From Rhizobium sp. NFR07 (GTDB lineage Bacteria > Pseudomonadota > Alphaproteobacteria > Rhizobiales > Rhizobiaceae): a stretch of 64,000 bases of DNA. A program made the position numbers and the translations under genes. Below are positions 16,233 through 23,797 of this stretch, piece after piece. The stretch spans positions 124,001 through 188,000 of the forward strand of contig NZ_FOKM01000012.1 in the NCBI RefSeq assembly GCF_900111905.1, written 5' to 3'. The number at the start of each line of letters is the position of its first letter. Within the stretch, counting starts at the first letter, position 1. The notes under the pieces were generated by a model. The model was not told the origin of the DNA and made no database searches. It worked only from the letters and a program-made list of their open reading frames with translations.

Positions 16233-16313
16233 AATCACTAAAGATTCTGACAGCGCGCAATCGCCAAACGGTGTCTCCTGATCTCGTCAACATCAAGCAC
16301 CGGGAGAAACGAG

Positions 16314-16487
16314 ATGAAGGAAAACACCTGCGCCGCCTGCGACTGCGAACTCGACGACACGCGCATTGCGGTCAAGATCGGCGGCAAGACCGTCGAAGTC
16401 TGCTGCGAGGAATGCGCCATCGTTCTTCGCGAGGCTGAAGCAGCGACACGGGCCACGGCCGCTGCCGCAGCTCACATCGTGCGCTAA
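16314..16487 (+). CDS. Small cysteine-rich, probably metal-binding protein (57 residues)
   Basis: The product starts MKENTCAACDCELDDTRIAV and has a second cysteine knuckle VEVCCEECAIVLRE, followed by an alanine-rich helix. The spacing (C-x2-C-x-C ... CC-x2-C) resembles TRASH/YHS-like metal-binding folds. The ribosome site GGGAG lies 8 nt upstream. It stands between the AraC regulator and a DUF1127 gene, so it may be regulated by the former. Metal binding is inferred from the cysteines only. Confidence 0.65.
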   Translation: MKENTCAACDCELDDTRIAVKIGGKTVEVCCEECAIVLREAEAATRATAAAAAHIVR

Positions 16488-16577
16488 GCCGCCGATACTG
16501 CCATCGAGACCAGGGGCGGCTGAACGGCCACCCCTCCAAGCCCGACAGACGGGCCAGACAAATCCTGGAGAAAAACG

Positions 16578-16883
16578 ATGAAAAACGAGAACCGGGCGGT
16601 CTTCGACCGCGCGCCGGAACCAATAGACTATGCCTTCGACCTGCCGGCCGACGAAGGCGAAATTGCAGGCGTAACGGAAGCGAAGGTTTCACCGCGAAAC
16701 ATCGTGAGCCGATTGCTGGTATGGATCGCCATGCGCTGGCGCTACCGCCGCCATCGCATGGCCCTTCTGGAACTCAGCGATGACCAGCTCAAGGATATCG
16801 GCATCTCACGCAGCCAGGCCTATGGCAGCTACAGCCGCTATCGCAGCAGCCATTCCCACAACCTTGAGCGCAGAAGAATGTGA
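16578..16883 (+). CDS. DUF1127 domain protein (101 residues)
   Basis: The C-terminal half carries the arginine-rich DUF1127 signature: WRYRRHRMALLELSDDQLKD followed by IGISRSQAYG. The N-terminal 50 residues are acidic and not conserved in my memory of the family. Longer and shorter DUF1127 proteins in Agrobacterium and Rhodobacter are tied to phosphate, RNA turnover and stress responses. The start follows CTGGAGAAAAACG. Same strand and spacing as the two genes before it. Confidence 0.85.
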   Translation: MKNENRAVFDRAPEPIDYAFDLPADEGEIAGVTEAKVSPRNIVSRLLVWIAMRWRYRRHRMALLELSDDQLKDIGISRSQAYGSYSRYRSSHSHNLERRRM

Positions 16884-17212
16884 GCAGTATCGGAACTAGG
16901 AATTCGAGCAATCGTAAAGTAATTTACTGCCGCCGACGCGGCGTAAAAAACAAGATATGACGGACGGCAAAATACTTTTCCGAACTCCTTTTCAAAACCG
17001 ATAATACATTTCGGTTTCAGCGCTCAATAAAATGACTACATGTCAATTATTTCAACCGAAATTGCCGGTTGGTAGCGGCGCCAAACTTTTGCTTGATTTA
17101 GACCGCCTGCTGCAATGCGGAAATTGACATCCGATCCAGGCATCGCCCTATCGATCGGATGTCAAGACATTCGCCATCTGAGTATTCCAGAGCACTGGAG
17201 GACACGCAGCAC
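16884..17212. other. AT-richer intergenic stretch
   Basis: About 330 bases without a supported gene. The sequence is richer in A/T than its surroundings (for example around 16970-17060) and probably holds the promoter of the methyltransferase gene. A possible alternative start of that gene lies inside it at 17159. No RNA gene or repeat was recognised. Confidence 0.5.
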
Positions 17213-17998
17213 ATGACGGCAGATCTCCGCAAATTCATTTTCGACGACCTCCAGACCGTGGAGGGATATCTGGATCCCCCGGATGCCCTCGTGTTCCTGT
17301 CCCTCCTGCAGGCGCAGAGCGACAACGGCCTGAATGGCGGCGTGGCGGAAATCGGCGTCTTCTACGGACGCTCGTATTTTCTGTTCAAGAAGGTCTGCAA
17401 CGGTGAAGACAAGGTGCTGGCGATCGACCTGTTCGATATCGACCAGCAGATCAGCGGTGACGTCACCCAGTACAGCCGCTTCCTGGACAATGGCGAACGA
17501 CTCGGTCTGAAGGTCGATGAGGATCTCATCATCAAGGGCGACAGCACCCAGCTGCGGCCGAATGAAATCACCGAGAAGGCCGGCCGCATACGCTTCTTCA
17601 GCATCGACGGCGGCCACATGCTGCGCCACGTCCTCTCCGACAGCATGCTGGCGACGGACACGCTTGCGGATCACGGCATCATCGCCTTCGACGACACCTT
17701 CAATCCGGCATGGCCGGAAGTGACCGTCGGCGTGTCGGATTTCCTCCGCGACCGCCAGGAGCAGTTCGCCGCCTTCTGCATGACGAAATACAAGACCTAT
17801 GTCTGCCGAAGAGAGTTTTACGACTTCTATCGCGACGCGATTAACAACGCGGCGGATCTTATGGCCTTCGACCACGTTGAAACCGAGTTCCTAGGCTCCA
17901 AGGCGATAAGATTGCACAATCCGATGACCCGGCGCATGGTTTATGAAGTGATGGTCAGGTCGGGTATGCGATCTCTTTCCGAGAGAGTTTACCGGTGA
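17213..17998 (+). CDS. Class I SAM-dependent methyltransferase (Methyltransf_24 type)
   Basis: The SAM-binding loop is GVAEIGVFYGRSYFLF near residues 42-57, followed by VLAIDLFDID, an acidic strand that would hold the ribose. RIRFFSIDGGHMLRHVLSD gives the later conserved Asp-Gly-Gly-His. Proteins of this group modify sugars or small molecules, often in surface polysaccharide or secondary-metabolite clusters. GGAGG lies 11 nt before the chosen ATG; an upstream ATG at 17159 would add 18 residues. Its place just before rpoH is unusual for rhizobia, where a pseudouridine synthase gene is more common (recollection, not checked). Confidence 0.75.
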   Translation: MTADLRKFIFDDLQTVEGYLDPPDALVFLSLLQAQSDNGLNGGVAEIGVFYGRSYFLFKKVCNGEDKVLAIDLFDIDQQISGDVTQYSRFLDNGERLGLKVDEDLIIKGDSTQLRPNEITEKAGRIRFFSIDGGHMLRHVLSDSMLATDTLADHGIIAFDDTFNPAWPEVTVGVSDFLRDRQEQFAAFCMTKYKTYVCRREFYDFYRDAINNAADLMAFDHVETEFLGSKAIRLHNPMTRRMVYEVMVRSGMRSLSERVYR

Positions 17999-18011
17999 AA
18001 CTGGGCGGCTG

Positions 18012-18037
18012 ATATCATTACCAAAACGTAATGATAT
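18012..18037. repeat. 10-bp perfect AT-rich inverted repeat upstream of rpoH
   Basis: ATATCATTAC (18012-18021) and GTAATGATAT (18028-18037) pair around the 6-nt loop CAAAAC. It follows the methyltransferase stop by 14 nt and precedes the rpoH start by about 155 nt. It may be a weak terminator or an operator for the rpoH promoter; no T-run follows. Confidence 0.5.
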
Positions 18038-18192
18038 AACGCGCTCGTGATGCCTTGAATCACTGTTATGCCGTACTTACTTGGTACGTGGGTTGGTGCG
18101 GGATCGGAAACGATCCGCGCCATATTCGGTTCGCCTTACAGCCCGAAAAGCTAGACCAGAGGGAGCCGACAACGATCGGAAAGGGGTGCTTT

Positions 18193-19095
18193 ATGGCCCG
18201 TAACAATTTGCCTTCCATTACCGCCGGCGAAGGCGGTCTCAATCGTTATCTGGACGAGATCCGCAAGTTTCCGATGCTGGAACCGCAGCAGGAATACATG
18301 CTTGCGAAGCGTTATAACGAACATGGTGATCGCGACGCCGCCCATCAACTGGTGACGAGCCACCTGCGTCTCGTGGCGAAGATCGCCATGGGTTACCGCG
18401 GCTATGGCCTGCCGATCGGTGAAGTCGTGTCCGAAGGTAACGTCGGCCTGATGCAGGCTGTCAAGAAATTCGACCCGGAACGCGGCTTCCGTCTGGCGAC
18501 CTATGCCATGTGGTGGATCAAGGCCTCGATCCAGGAATATATCCTGCGATCCTGGTCGCTGGTGAAGATGGGCACGACTGCCAATCAGAAGCGCCTGTTC
18601 TTCAACCTGCGCCGCCTCAAGGGCAAGATCCAGGCCATCGAGGACGGCGATCTGAAGCCCGACCAGGTCAAGGAAATCGCCACGAAGCTGAACGTGTCGG
18701 AGGAAGAAGTCGTATCGATGAACCGCCGTCTCTCCGGCGACGCTTCGCTGAATGCGCCGATCCGCGCCGCGGAAGGTGAATCTGGCCAATGGCAGGATTG
18801 GCTCGTCGATGACCACGATAGTCAGGAAGACGTGCTGATCGAGCAGGACGAACTCGATACCCGACGCCGCATGTTGTCCAAGGCACTCAGCGTGCTCAAC
18901 GACCGTGAGCGCCGCATCTTCGAGGCCCGTCGCCTGACGGAGGATCCGATCACGCTCGAGGAACTGTCGACGGAATTTGACATCAGCCGCGAGCGCGTCC
19001 GCCAGATCGAGGTCCGCGCCTTCGAAAAGGTGCAGGAGGCCGTTCAGAAGGAAGCACTGGCCCAGGCTCAGGCACTGCGTGTCGTAGACGCGTAA
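18193..19095 (+). CDS. rpoH: RNA polymerase sigma-32 factor RpoH
   Basis: The 300-residue product is a full-length heat-shock sigma factor. Region 2 reads YAMWWIKASIQEYILRSWSL, the RpoH box is QKRLFFNLRRLK, and region 4 ends with LSTEFDISRERVRQIEVRAF. It directs RNA polymerase to heat-shock and stress promoters. The ATG at 18193 follows AAAGGGG; the frame is open further upstream but without a better start. It has a strong terminator behind it, so it is probably transcribed alone. Many rhizobia carry more than one rpoH; this looks like the housekeeping RpoH1 type. Confidence 0.95.
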   Translation: MARNNLPSITAGEGGLNRYLDEIRKFPMLEPQQEYMLAKRYNEHGDRDAAHQLVTSHLRLVAKIAMGYRGYGLPIGEVVSEGNVGLMQAVKKFDPERGFRLATYAMWWIKASIQEYILRSWSLVKMGTTANQKRLFFNLRRLKGKIQAIEDGDLKPDQVKEIATKLNVSEEEVVSMNRRLSGDASLNAPIRAAEGESGQWQDWLVDDHDSQEDVLIEQDELDTRRRMLSKALSVLNDRERRIFEARRLTEDPITLEELSTEFDISRERVRQIEVRAFEKVQEAVQKEALAQAQALRVVDA

Positions 19096-19122
19096 CGAGG
19101 CCTATTCCACGCCACAATATGG

Positions 19123-19153
19123 AGACCACGGCTATCACGGCCGTGGTCTTTTT
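19123..19153 (+). terminator. Rho-independent terminator of rpoH
   Basis: AGACCACGGC and GCCGTGGTCT pair around a 7-nt loop and are followed by TTTTT. It starts 27 nt after the rpoH stop. Confidence 0.85.
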
Positions 19154-19290
19154 CGTTACGGCATCTGCGCAACGGCCAGCCATTCGATCCGCCAGGCCGG
19201 CATCACAGCCCATTCCAGCCTTGGATCGGAGTTCACAAGAAGCGGAAGCAAAATTGAGCCCGCCCCGTTCTCACGGTTCCTCCCGGCATC

Positions 19291-20703
19291 GTGATGCTTC
19301 TCGTATATCCGAGAGTAAGCCACCCCAATGCCAAGCGCGCACCCAATGCCTCACTCTCAGTTTTCGATGCAGTCATCATCATGGTCGGTCTCGTCATTGG
19401 CATTGGCATATTCAGGACGCCGTCGATCGTGGCGGCCAACGTGGAGAGCGAACTGGCATTCGTGCTTGTCTGGGTCGCAGGCGGTCTGATCACGCTGATC
19501 GGCGCGCTGTGCTACGCGGAACTCGCGGCCGCCCATCCCCATGCGGGAGGAGAGTATCATTTCCTGTCGCGGGCCTATGGGCGGCCCACGGCCGTGCTGT
19601 TCGGCTGGGCCCGCGGCTCGGTCATGCAGACGGGCGCGATTGCCGGCGTTGCCTTCGTGCTCGGCGATTATCTCAGCCAGATCGTCCCGCTCGGTCCTTA
19701 CGGGCCAGCGATCTATGCGGCACTTTCAATCGTTGTTTTCACGGCGATCAACGTCATCGGCACGCGCCAGAGCAAGACGCTGCAGATAACCGTCACCTTC
19801 ATCGAGATCGGCGCCGTCGTCGCCATCATCCTCGCCGGCTTCCTGCTGGGCTCCGGGGAGCCCACGCCTCCCGTTGTCCAGTCCCAGGAGACCGCCGCTC
19901 TCGGCATGGCCATGATCTTCGTGCTCCTCACCTATGGCGGATGGAACGAGGTCGCCTACCTGACGGGCGAGATCAAGGATGCCCCGCGCAACATCGCCCG
20001 CGTTCTGGTACTCGGCACGGCGGCCATCGCATCGCTCTATGTGCTTGCCAATATCGCCATGCTCGCCGTTCTTGGCCTTGATGGGCTGCGTCAGTCCGAT
20101 GCCGTGGCGGCGGAAATGATGCGCGCGATCGCCGGACCGTCCGGCGCCGTGATTGTCAGCCTCGCAGTGGTCGTGGCGGCTATCTCCACACTGAACGCCA
20201 CCATCTTCACCGGCGGTCGTGTCTATTACGCGATGGCGCAGGACCTGACGCTCCTGCCACGGGTCGGAGAATGGAACGAGCGCGGCAAGACGCCCGCCAA
20301 CGGCCTCATTCTCCAGGCCGGTGTCGCGCTTGCCCTGGTCGGCATCGGTGCGGGCACGCGCGACGGTTTCCAGGCAATGGTCGATTATACCGCGCCGGTC
20401 TTCTGGGGCTCCTTGCTCCTGATCGGCATCGCCGTCTTCGTCCTGCGCCGCAAGGAGCCGGATCGGCTGCGCCCTTACAAGGTACCGCTTTATCCGCTGA
20501 CGCCTGCGCTCTTCTGCATCACCTGCGCCTACATGCTGCATGGCAGCCTCGCCTATACCGGCATCGCCGCGCTGATCGGTGTCGTGGTTCTCGTCGCCGG
20601 TGCGCCGCTTCTGTGGTTCCAGCGCAATGACCCGCCCGAACAGGCAAGGTCCCAGCCATCCCGCGCCATTCCCGCCCTCAATGCCCAAGCCTCCAATCAC
20701 TGA
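19291..20703 (+). CDS. APC-family amino acid permease
   Basis: The 470-residue product has about 12 membrane helices and the opening helix SVFDAVIIMVGLVIGIGIFR, with the broken-helix Gly motif (GIGIF) that binds the substrate amine and carboxylate in APC transporters. Later helices include TLNATIFTGGRVYYAMAQD, also typical of the family. The substrate is not predictable. The start is given as GTG 19291 with an ATG at 19294; neither has a good ribosome site. The methyltransferase gene follows 36 nt later on the same strand. Confidence 0.85.
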   Translation: MMLLVYPRVSHPNAKRAPNASLSVFDAVIIMVGLVIGIGIFRTPSIVAANVESELAFVLVWVAGGLITLIGALCYAELAAAHPHAGGEYHFLSRAYGRPTAVLFGWARGSVMQTGAIAGVAFVLGDYLSQIVPLGPYGPAIYAALSIVVFTAINVIGTRQSKTLQITVTFIEIGAVVAIILAGFLLGSGEPTPPVVQSQETAALGMAMIFVLLTYGGWNEVAYLTGEIKDAPRNIARVLVLGTAAIASLYVLANIAMLAVLGLDGLRQSDAVAAEMMRAIAGPSGAVIVSLAVVVAAISTLNATIFTGGRVYYAMAQDLTLLPRVGEWNERGKTPANGLILQAGVALALVGIGAGTRDGFQAMVDYTAPVFWGSLLLIGIAVFVLRRKEPDRLRPYKVPLYPLTPALFCITCAYMLHGSLAYTGIAALIGVVVLVAGAPLLWFQRNDPPEQARSQPSRAIPALNAQASNH

Positions 20704-20739
20704 CCCCAGAAAATCCAAACCCAGAGAAGGATAGACACC

Positions 20740-21576
20740 ATGCTGACGCTTCGCACTTTTACCCTTGCATGCACGATAGCCGTTCTTCCGATCACCACCG
20801 CCCTCGCCCAGACCGCCGCGCCCGCCGCACCGGCCACCGGCACCTACGAACCGAAGGTCGGACAGGAAGGCAAGGATGTCATCTGGGTGCCGACCGCCCA
20901 GACACTGGTCGACAGCATGCTCAAGATGGGCGAGATCACGGCGGATGACTATGTCGTCGATCTCGGCTCCGGCGATGGCCGCACCGTCATCAGCGTCGCC
21001 AAGCTTGGCGCGCGTGGCCACGGCATCGAATACAATCCCGATATGGTCGCCCTTTCCAAGCGCAATGCGGAGGCGGCGGGCGTTGCAGACCGCGCCACAT
21101 TCGCCCAGGCGGACATCTTCGAATCCGATTTCTCGGATGCGGATGTCATCACCCTCTTCCTTCTACCCGACCTGAATGTTCGGTTGCGCCCCACCCTGCT
21201 CGAAATGGAACCCGGCACCCGTGTCGTCTCCAACAGCTTCAACATGGGAGACTGGACACCGGACGAGACTGTGGAAGTCGCCGATGATTGCACCAACTGG
21301 TGCCGGGCCTACAAATGGGTGGTTCCGGCCAAGGTCGCGGGCGAATGGATCGTTGGCGAAGGCCAGTTGGAACTGGCTCAGACCTATCAGATGCTGTCCG
21401 GCTCCCTCACCCAGGACGGCAGGAGCCATGAGATCAGCGACGCCAAGATGGATGGCCGCACGATCGCCTTCACAGCCAACGGCACCCGTTACACCGGTGA
21501 GATCGCAGCCGACAACACGATGACGATCTCGGCCGATGGCGGCGAGCGGCTGAGCGCCACCCGCTCCGCCGGTTGA
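20740..21576 (+). CDS. Exported SAM-dependent methyltransferase-like protein
   Basis: Residues 1-24 form a clear Sec signal peptide with a cleavage site after TALAQ. The following domain has VDLGSGDGRTVISVAK, the SAM-binding loop, then GHGIEYNPDM and ADIFESDFSDADVITLFLL, so it is a complete-looking class I methyltransferase core. About 80 C-terminal residues form a beta-rich extension (GSLTQDGRSHEISDAKMDG). A SAM-binding fold outside the cytoplasm is odd, as SAM is not normally found there; it may bind another ligand. The ribosome site is AAGGA. It ends at a terminator shared with the convergent PepSY gene. Confidence 0.75.
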   Translation: MLTLRTFTLACTIAVLPITTALAQTAAPAAPATGTYEPKVGQEGKDVIWVPTAQTLVDSMLKMGEITADDYVVDLGSGDGRTVISVAKLGARGHGIEYNPDMVALSKRNAEAAGVADRATFAQADIFESDFSDADVITLFLLPDLNVRLRPTLLEMEPGTRVVSNSFNMGDWTPDETVEVADDCTNWCRAYKWVVPAKVAGEWIVGEGQLELAQTYQMLSGSLTQDGRSHEISDAKMDGRTIAFTANGTRYTGEIAADNTMTISADGGERLSATRSAG

Positions 21577-21614
21577 ACCTGCTTGCGCCGGCGAAATGCC
21601 GGCACCTAAGATTA

Positions 21615-21640
21615 AAGCCCGCGGCTTCGACCGCGGGCTT
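21615..21640. terminator. Stem-loop between convergent genes, probable bidirectional terminator
   Basis: AAGCCCGCGG and CCGCGGGCTT form a perfect 10-bp stem with the loop CTTCGA. It lies 38 nt after the plus-strand methyltransferase stop and 23 nt after the minus-strand PepSY gene stop. T-runs on either side are short. Confidence 0.75.
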
Positions 21641-21662
21641 CCGCTTTCAGGAACAGATACGT

Positions 21663-23066
21663 TTACCGCACGCCGGGCGGCAGCCCTTGCCGTCGATCCG
21701 CCGAAGCGATTTCCGCAAAGGCCGAACGGATCAGGTCGACGAAAAGAAAGAGAGCCAGGCTCGCCCCCATCGCCGGAAGGGCTAGACCGAAGGCGATCGC
21801 CACGATCGCCACGACGACCTTGGCCGTCGGCGACAGATAGGAGAACGCGCGCACCAGCGTTCGCGGCGAAGCACCGGCTGCCGGCCGCCGCAGCCACCAC
21901 ATGCGGTAGCCATATGCGATCGACACCATCAGTGCGATGCCGAGTGTCGCCATGAAGAGCTGGTTGGCGACGCCGAACAGCACGCCCATATGGGCGTCGA
22001 TACCCCAGCGGATCAGCTTGGCGATGATCGGAAAGGTCTCGAAATCGGCCCGGCTGGTCACGCTCATGTCGCGGGGATCGATAGCGAGCGTATCGACCTG
22101 CGTCGGCCAGCTGCGGTCATATTCGCTGACCCGATAGGCCTGTGTCTCGCTGCGCGGCGGGCGGATCTCGATCATCGGCGAATCGATACCTGCCCCACGC
22201 GCGGTTTCGGCTACCCTGTCGATCTCCGACAGAACCAGAGCCTCGGGACGGGGTGGCACTGGAGCGGCTGCGGGCGCCATATGTTCGGCATGTTCGCCCA
22301 CCGGTTTCGGCGGCGCAGCATCTCCAAGATCAACGGTTATCGAAGGCGTGACCCAGCCGACCTGATTGCGGAACTGGTCGATATTGTTGCCTGCCCAGCG
22401 CGACCAGGTGAGCCCCGTGACGGAGAGGAAAAGCAGCCCTAGCGAGACCCAGAGCCCGATCAGACTATGCAGGCGTTTCTGCCGCCCTGCCCTGCCCGCG
22501 TTTTTCGGCAGGCGCCGCTGCCAGAACCAGAGCAGCACTCCGCCGGCAACCGCGATCCACAGCCAGGACGCTGCGAGCTCGCTGTAATTGCGGCCGATAT
22601 CCCCAAGCAGCAGATTCCGGTGAAGATAGTCGAGCGCAATGCGGAACGGCAGGATGCCACTTGTGCCGTAGGTGATCATCTCACCCTGGACGGCCGCAGA
22701 CGCCGGATCGACGAAGACGGCCCGCGTCTCCGATTCGCCAAGGCCGGCCTCGGTGAACATTACCCGTGTCGTGTATCCCTTTTCCGTTGCCGGACGGATG
22801 GCGAAGAAGCGCGGGCCTTCGCCGATCGAAGTGCGGGCGGCGGCAATCTGTTCGGACAGCGGCCTCGCCGGACCGCTCGATTGCGCGACGAGCTGATCGC
22901 GATAGAGCCGGGCCTCGATCTGCGGCGTGAGCACGTAAACCGTACCGGTCAGCGCTGCGATGAAGATGAAGGGAGCGATGAACACGCCGATATAGAAATG
23001 CAGCCGCAGGATCAGTTGCCGGATAGCACCGGGCGCGGGCTGAGGAACTGGACGATCAGCAGACAT
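21663..23066 (-). CDS. PepSY-associated membrane protein (PiuB/YqjH-type, probable iron reductase)
   Basis: The 467-residue product has four main membrane helices: near residue 18 (LHFYIGVFIAPFIFIAALTG), near 160, near 200, and a C-terminal pair. The PepSY-type soluble segments lie between them. Members of this group sit next to TonB receptors and siderophore genes and are thought to reduce ferric complexes at the inner membrane. The start at 23066 is chosen over upstream frames because GGAGG lies 7 nt before it. The small secreted protein gene upstream (23228-23653) is probably in the same transcript. Confidence 0.8.
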   Translation of the reverse strand: MSADRPVPQPAPGAIRQLILRLHFYIGVFIAPFIFIAALTGTVYVLTPQIEARLYRDQLVAQSSGPARPLSEQIAAARTSIGEGPRFFAIRPATEKGYTTRVMFTEAGLGESETRAVFVDPASAAVQGEMITYGTSGILPFRIALDYLHRNLLLGDIGRNYSELAASWLWIAVAGGVLLWFWQRRLPKNAGRAGRQKRLHSLIGLWVSLGLLFLSVTGLTWSRWAGNNIDQFRNQVGWVTPSITVDLGDAAPPKPVGEHAEHMAPAAAPVPPRPEALVLSEIDRVAETARGAGIDSPMIEIRPPRSETQAYRVSEYDRSWPTQVDTLAIDPRDMSVTSRADFETFPIIAKLIRWGIDAHMGVLFGVANQLFMATLGIALMVSIAYGYRMWWLRRPAAGASPRTLVRAFSYLSPTAKVVVAIVAIAFGLALPAMGASLALFLFVDLIRSAFAEIASADRRQGLPPGVR

Positions 23067-23227
23067 CGCAGCCTCCGCAAGCTGGAAGGAGGCGGATAGG
23101 TTTCGATCCGGCGATAAACGCATCGGGATACAGGCGCTTGCGCGATCCTGCCGGGAGGGCAATCTTTTGAAAAATCATCATTGTTTCCGATTGACGGCAG
23201 CCGGCACGAACCGGCGGGAGGGCGGCG

Positions 23228-23653
23228 TCAGACCGGAGAAACGGGCGGCCCCCGTGCCGTGCGGCTGGAGCCCAGATGGCGCGGCGCAAGATTGATATCG
23301 GCAAGCACGAAGCCCGGCTGCGGCCGCATCGCCGCGGATGCAGCAGGAAGCGGTGCCTTGGCGGGAATGCCGAAATGAGCGGATGCCGCAATCTGGCAGG
23401 CAGTGAGGCAGCAGTCCTTCTTGTGCGTGCTGTCGGACTTGTGCGTGCCGCCCGAAGACTGGTGATGAGCAGTCTCGGCAGTACCGTCGGAACAGATGAT
23501 CGCCTGCTCGACCGAGGCGAACGCCATCGTGCCGGATCCGAACCCGCCGATGAGCGCCTGCAGCGCCATCAGCACGCCGATCAGCGCGGCCAGAGGGCCG
23601 CCGCAGGTCGCATCGCTGATGAGTTGCCGGAAGAAACGCATGGCCGGATGCAT
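23228..23653 (-). CDS. Small exported Cys/His-containing protein (141 residues)
   Basis: An N-terminal hydrophobic stretch (LAALIGVLMALQALIGGF) acts as signal or anchor. It is followed by a His/Lys/Cys-rich segment (TAHHQSSGGTHKSDSTHKKD and CCLTACQIAASAHFG) that could bind metal, and a Pro/Arg-rich tail. It resembles the small DUF2946-like proteins found beside metal or PepSY genes, but the match is by appearance only. The start MHPAMRF follows a GAGG at 12 nt; other starts are possible. Confidence 0.55.
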   Translation of the reverse strand: MHPAMRFFRQLISDATCGGPLAALIGVLMALQALIGGFGSGTMAFASVEQAIICSDGTAETAHHQSSGGTHKSDSTHKKDCCLTACQIAASAHFGIPAKAPLPAASAAMRPQPGFVLADINLAPRHLGSSRTARGPPVSPV

Positions 23654-23739
23654 GGCTTCGAAACGCCTCGGTGTCAATGCGACATTGCAGCGCTCTTCGT
23701 CGACAACCCTGGCTCGCGATATCCTCATTCGGCCAAAAG

Positions 23740-23775
23740 AAAGGCCCGCGATCCTGGTGAGGATCGCGGGCCTTT
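23740..23775 (-). terminator. Strong rho-independent terminator of the 808-residue gene
   Basis: A perfect 16-bp stem (AAAGGCCCGCGATCCT pairing with its complement) with the 4-nt loop GGTG. On the minus strand it is followed by TCTTTTGG. It lies 23 nt after the stop of the gene at 23798-26224. Confidence 0.85.
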
Positions 23776-23797
23776 GTCGATCAGGCGATCGGCCGGA

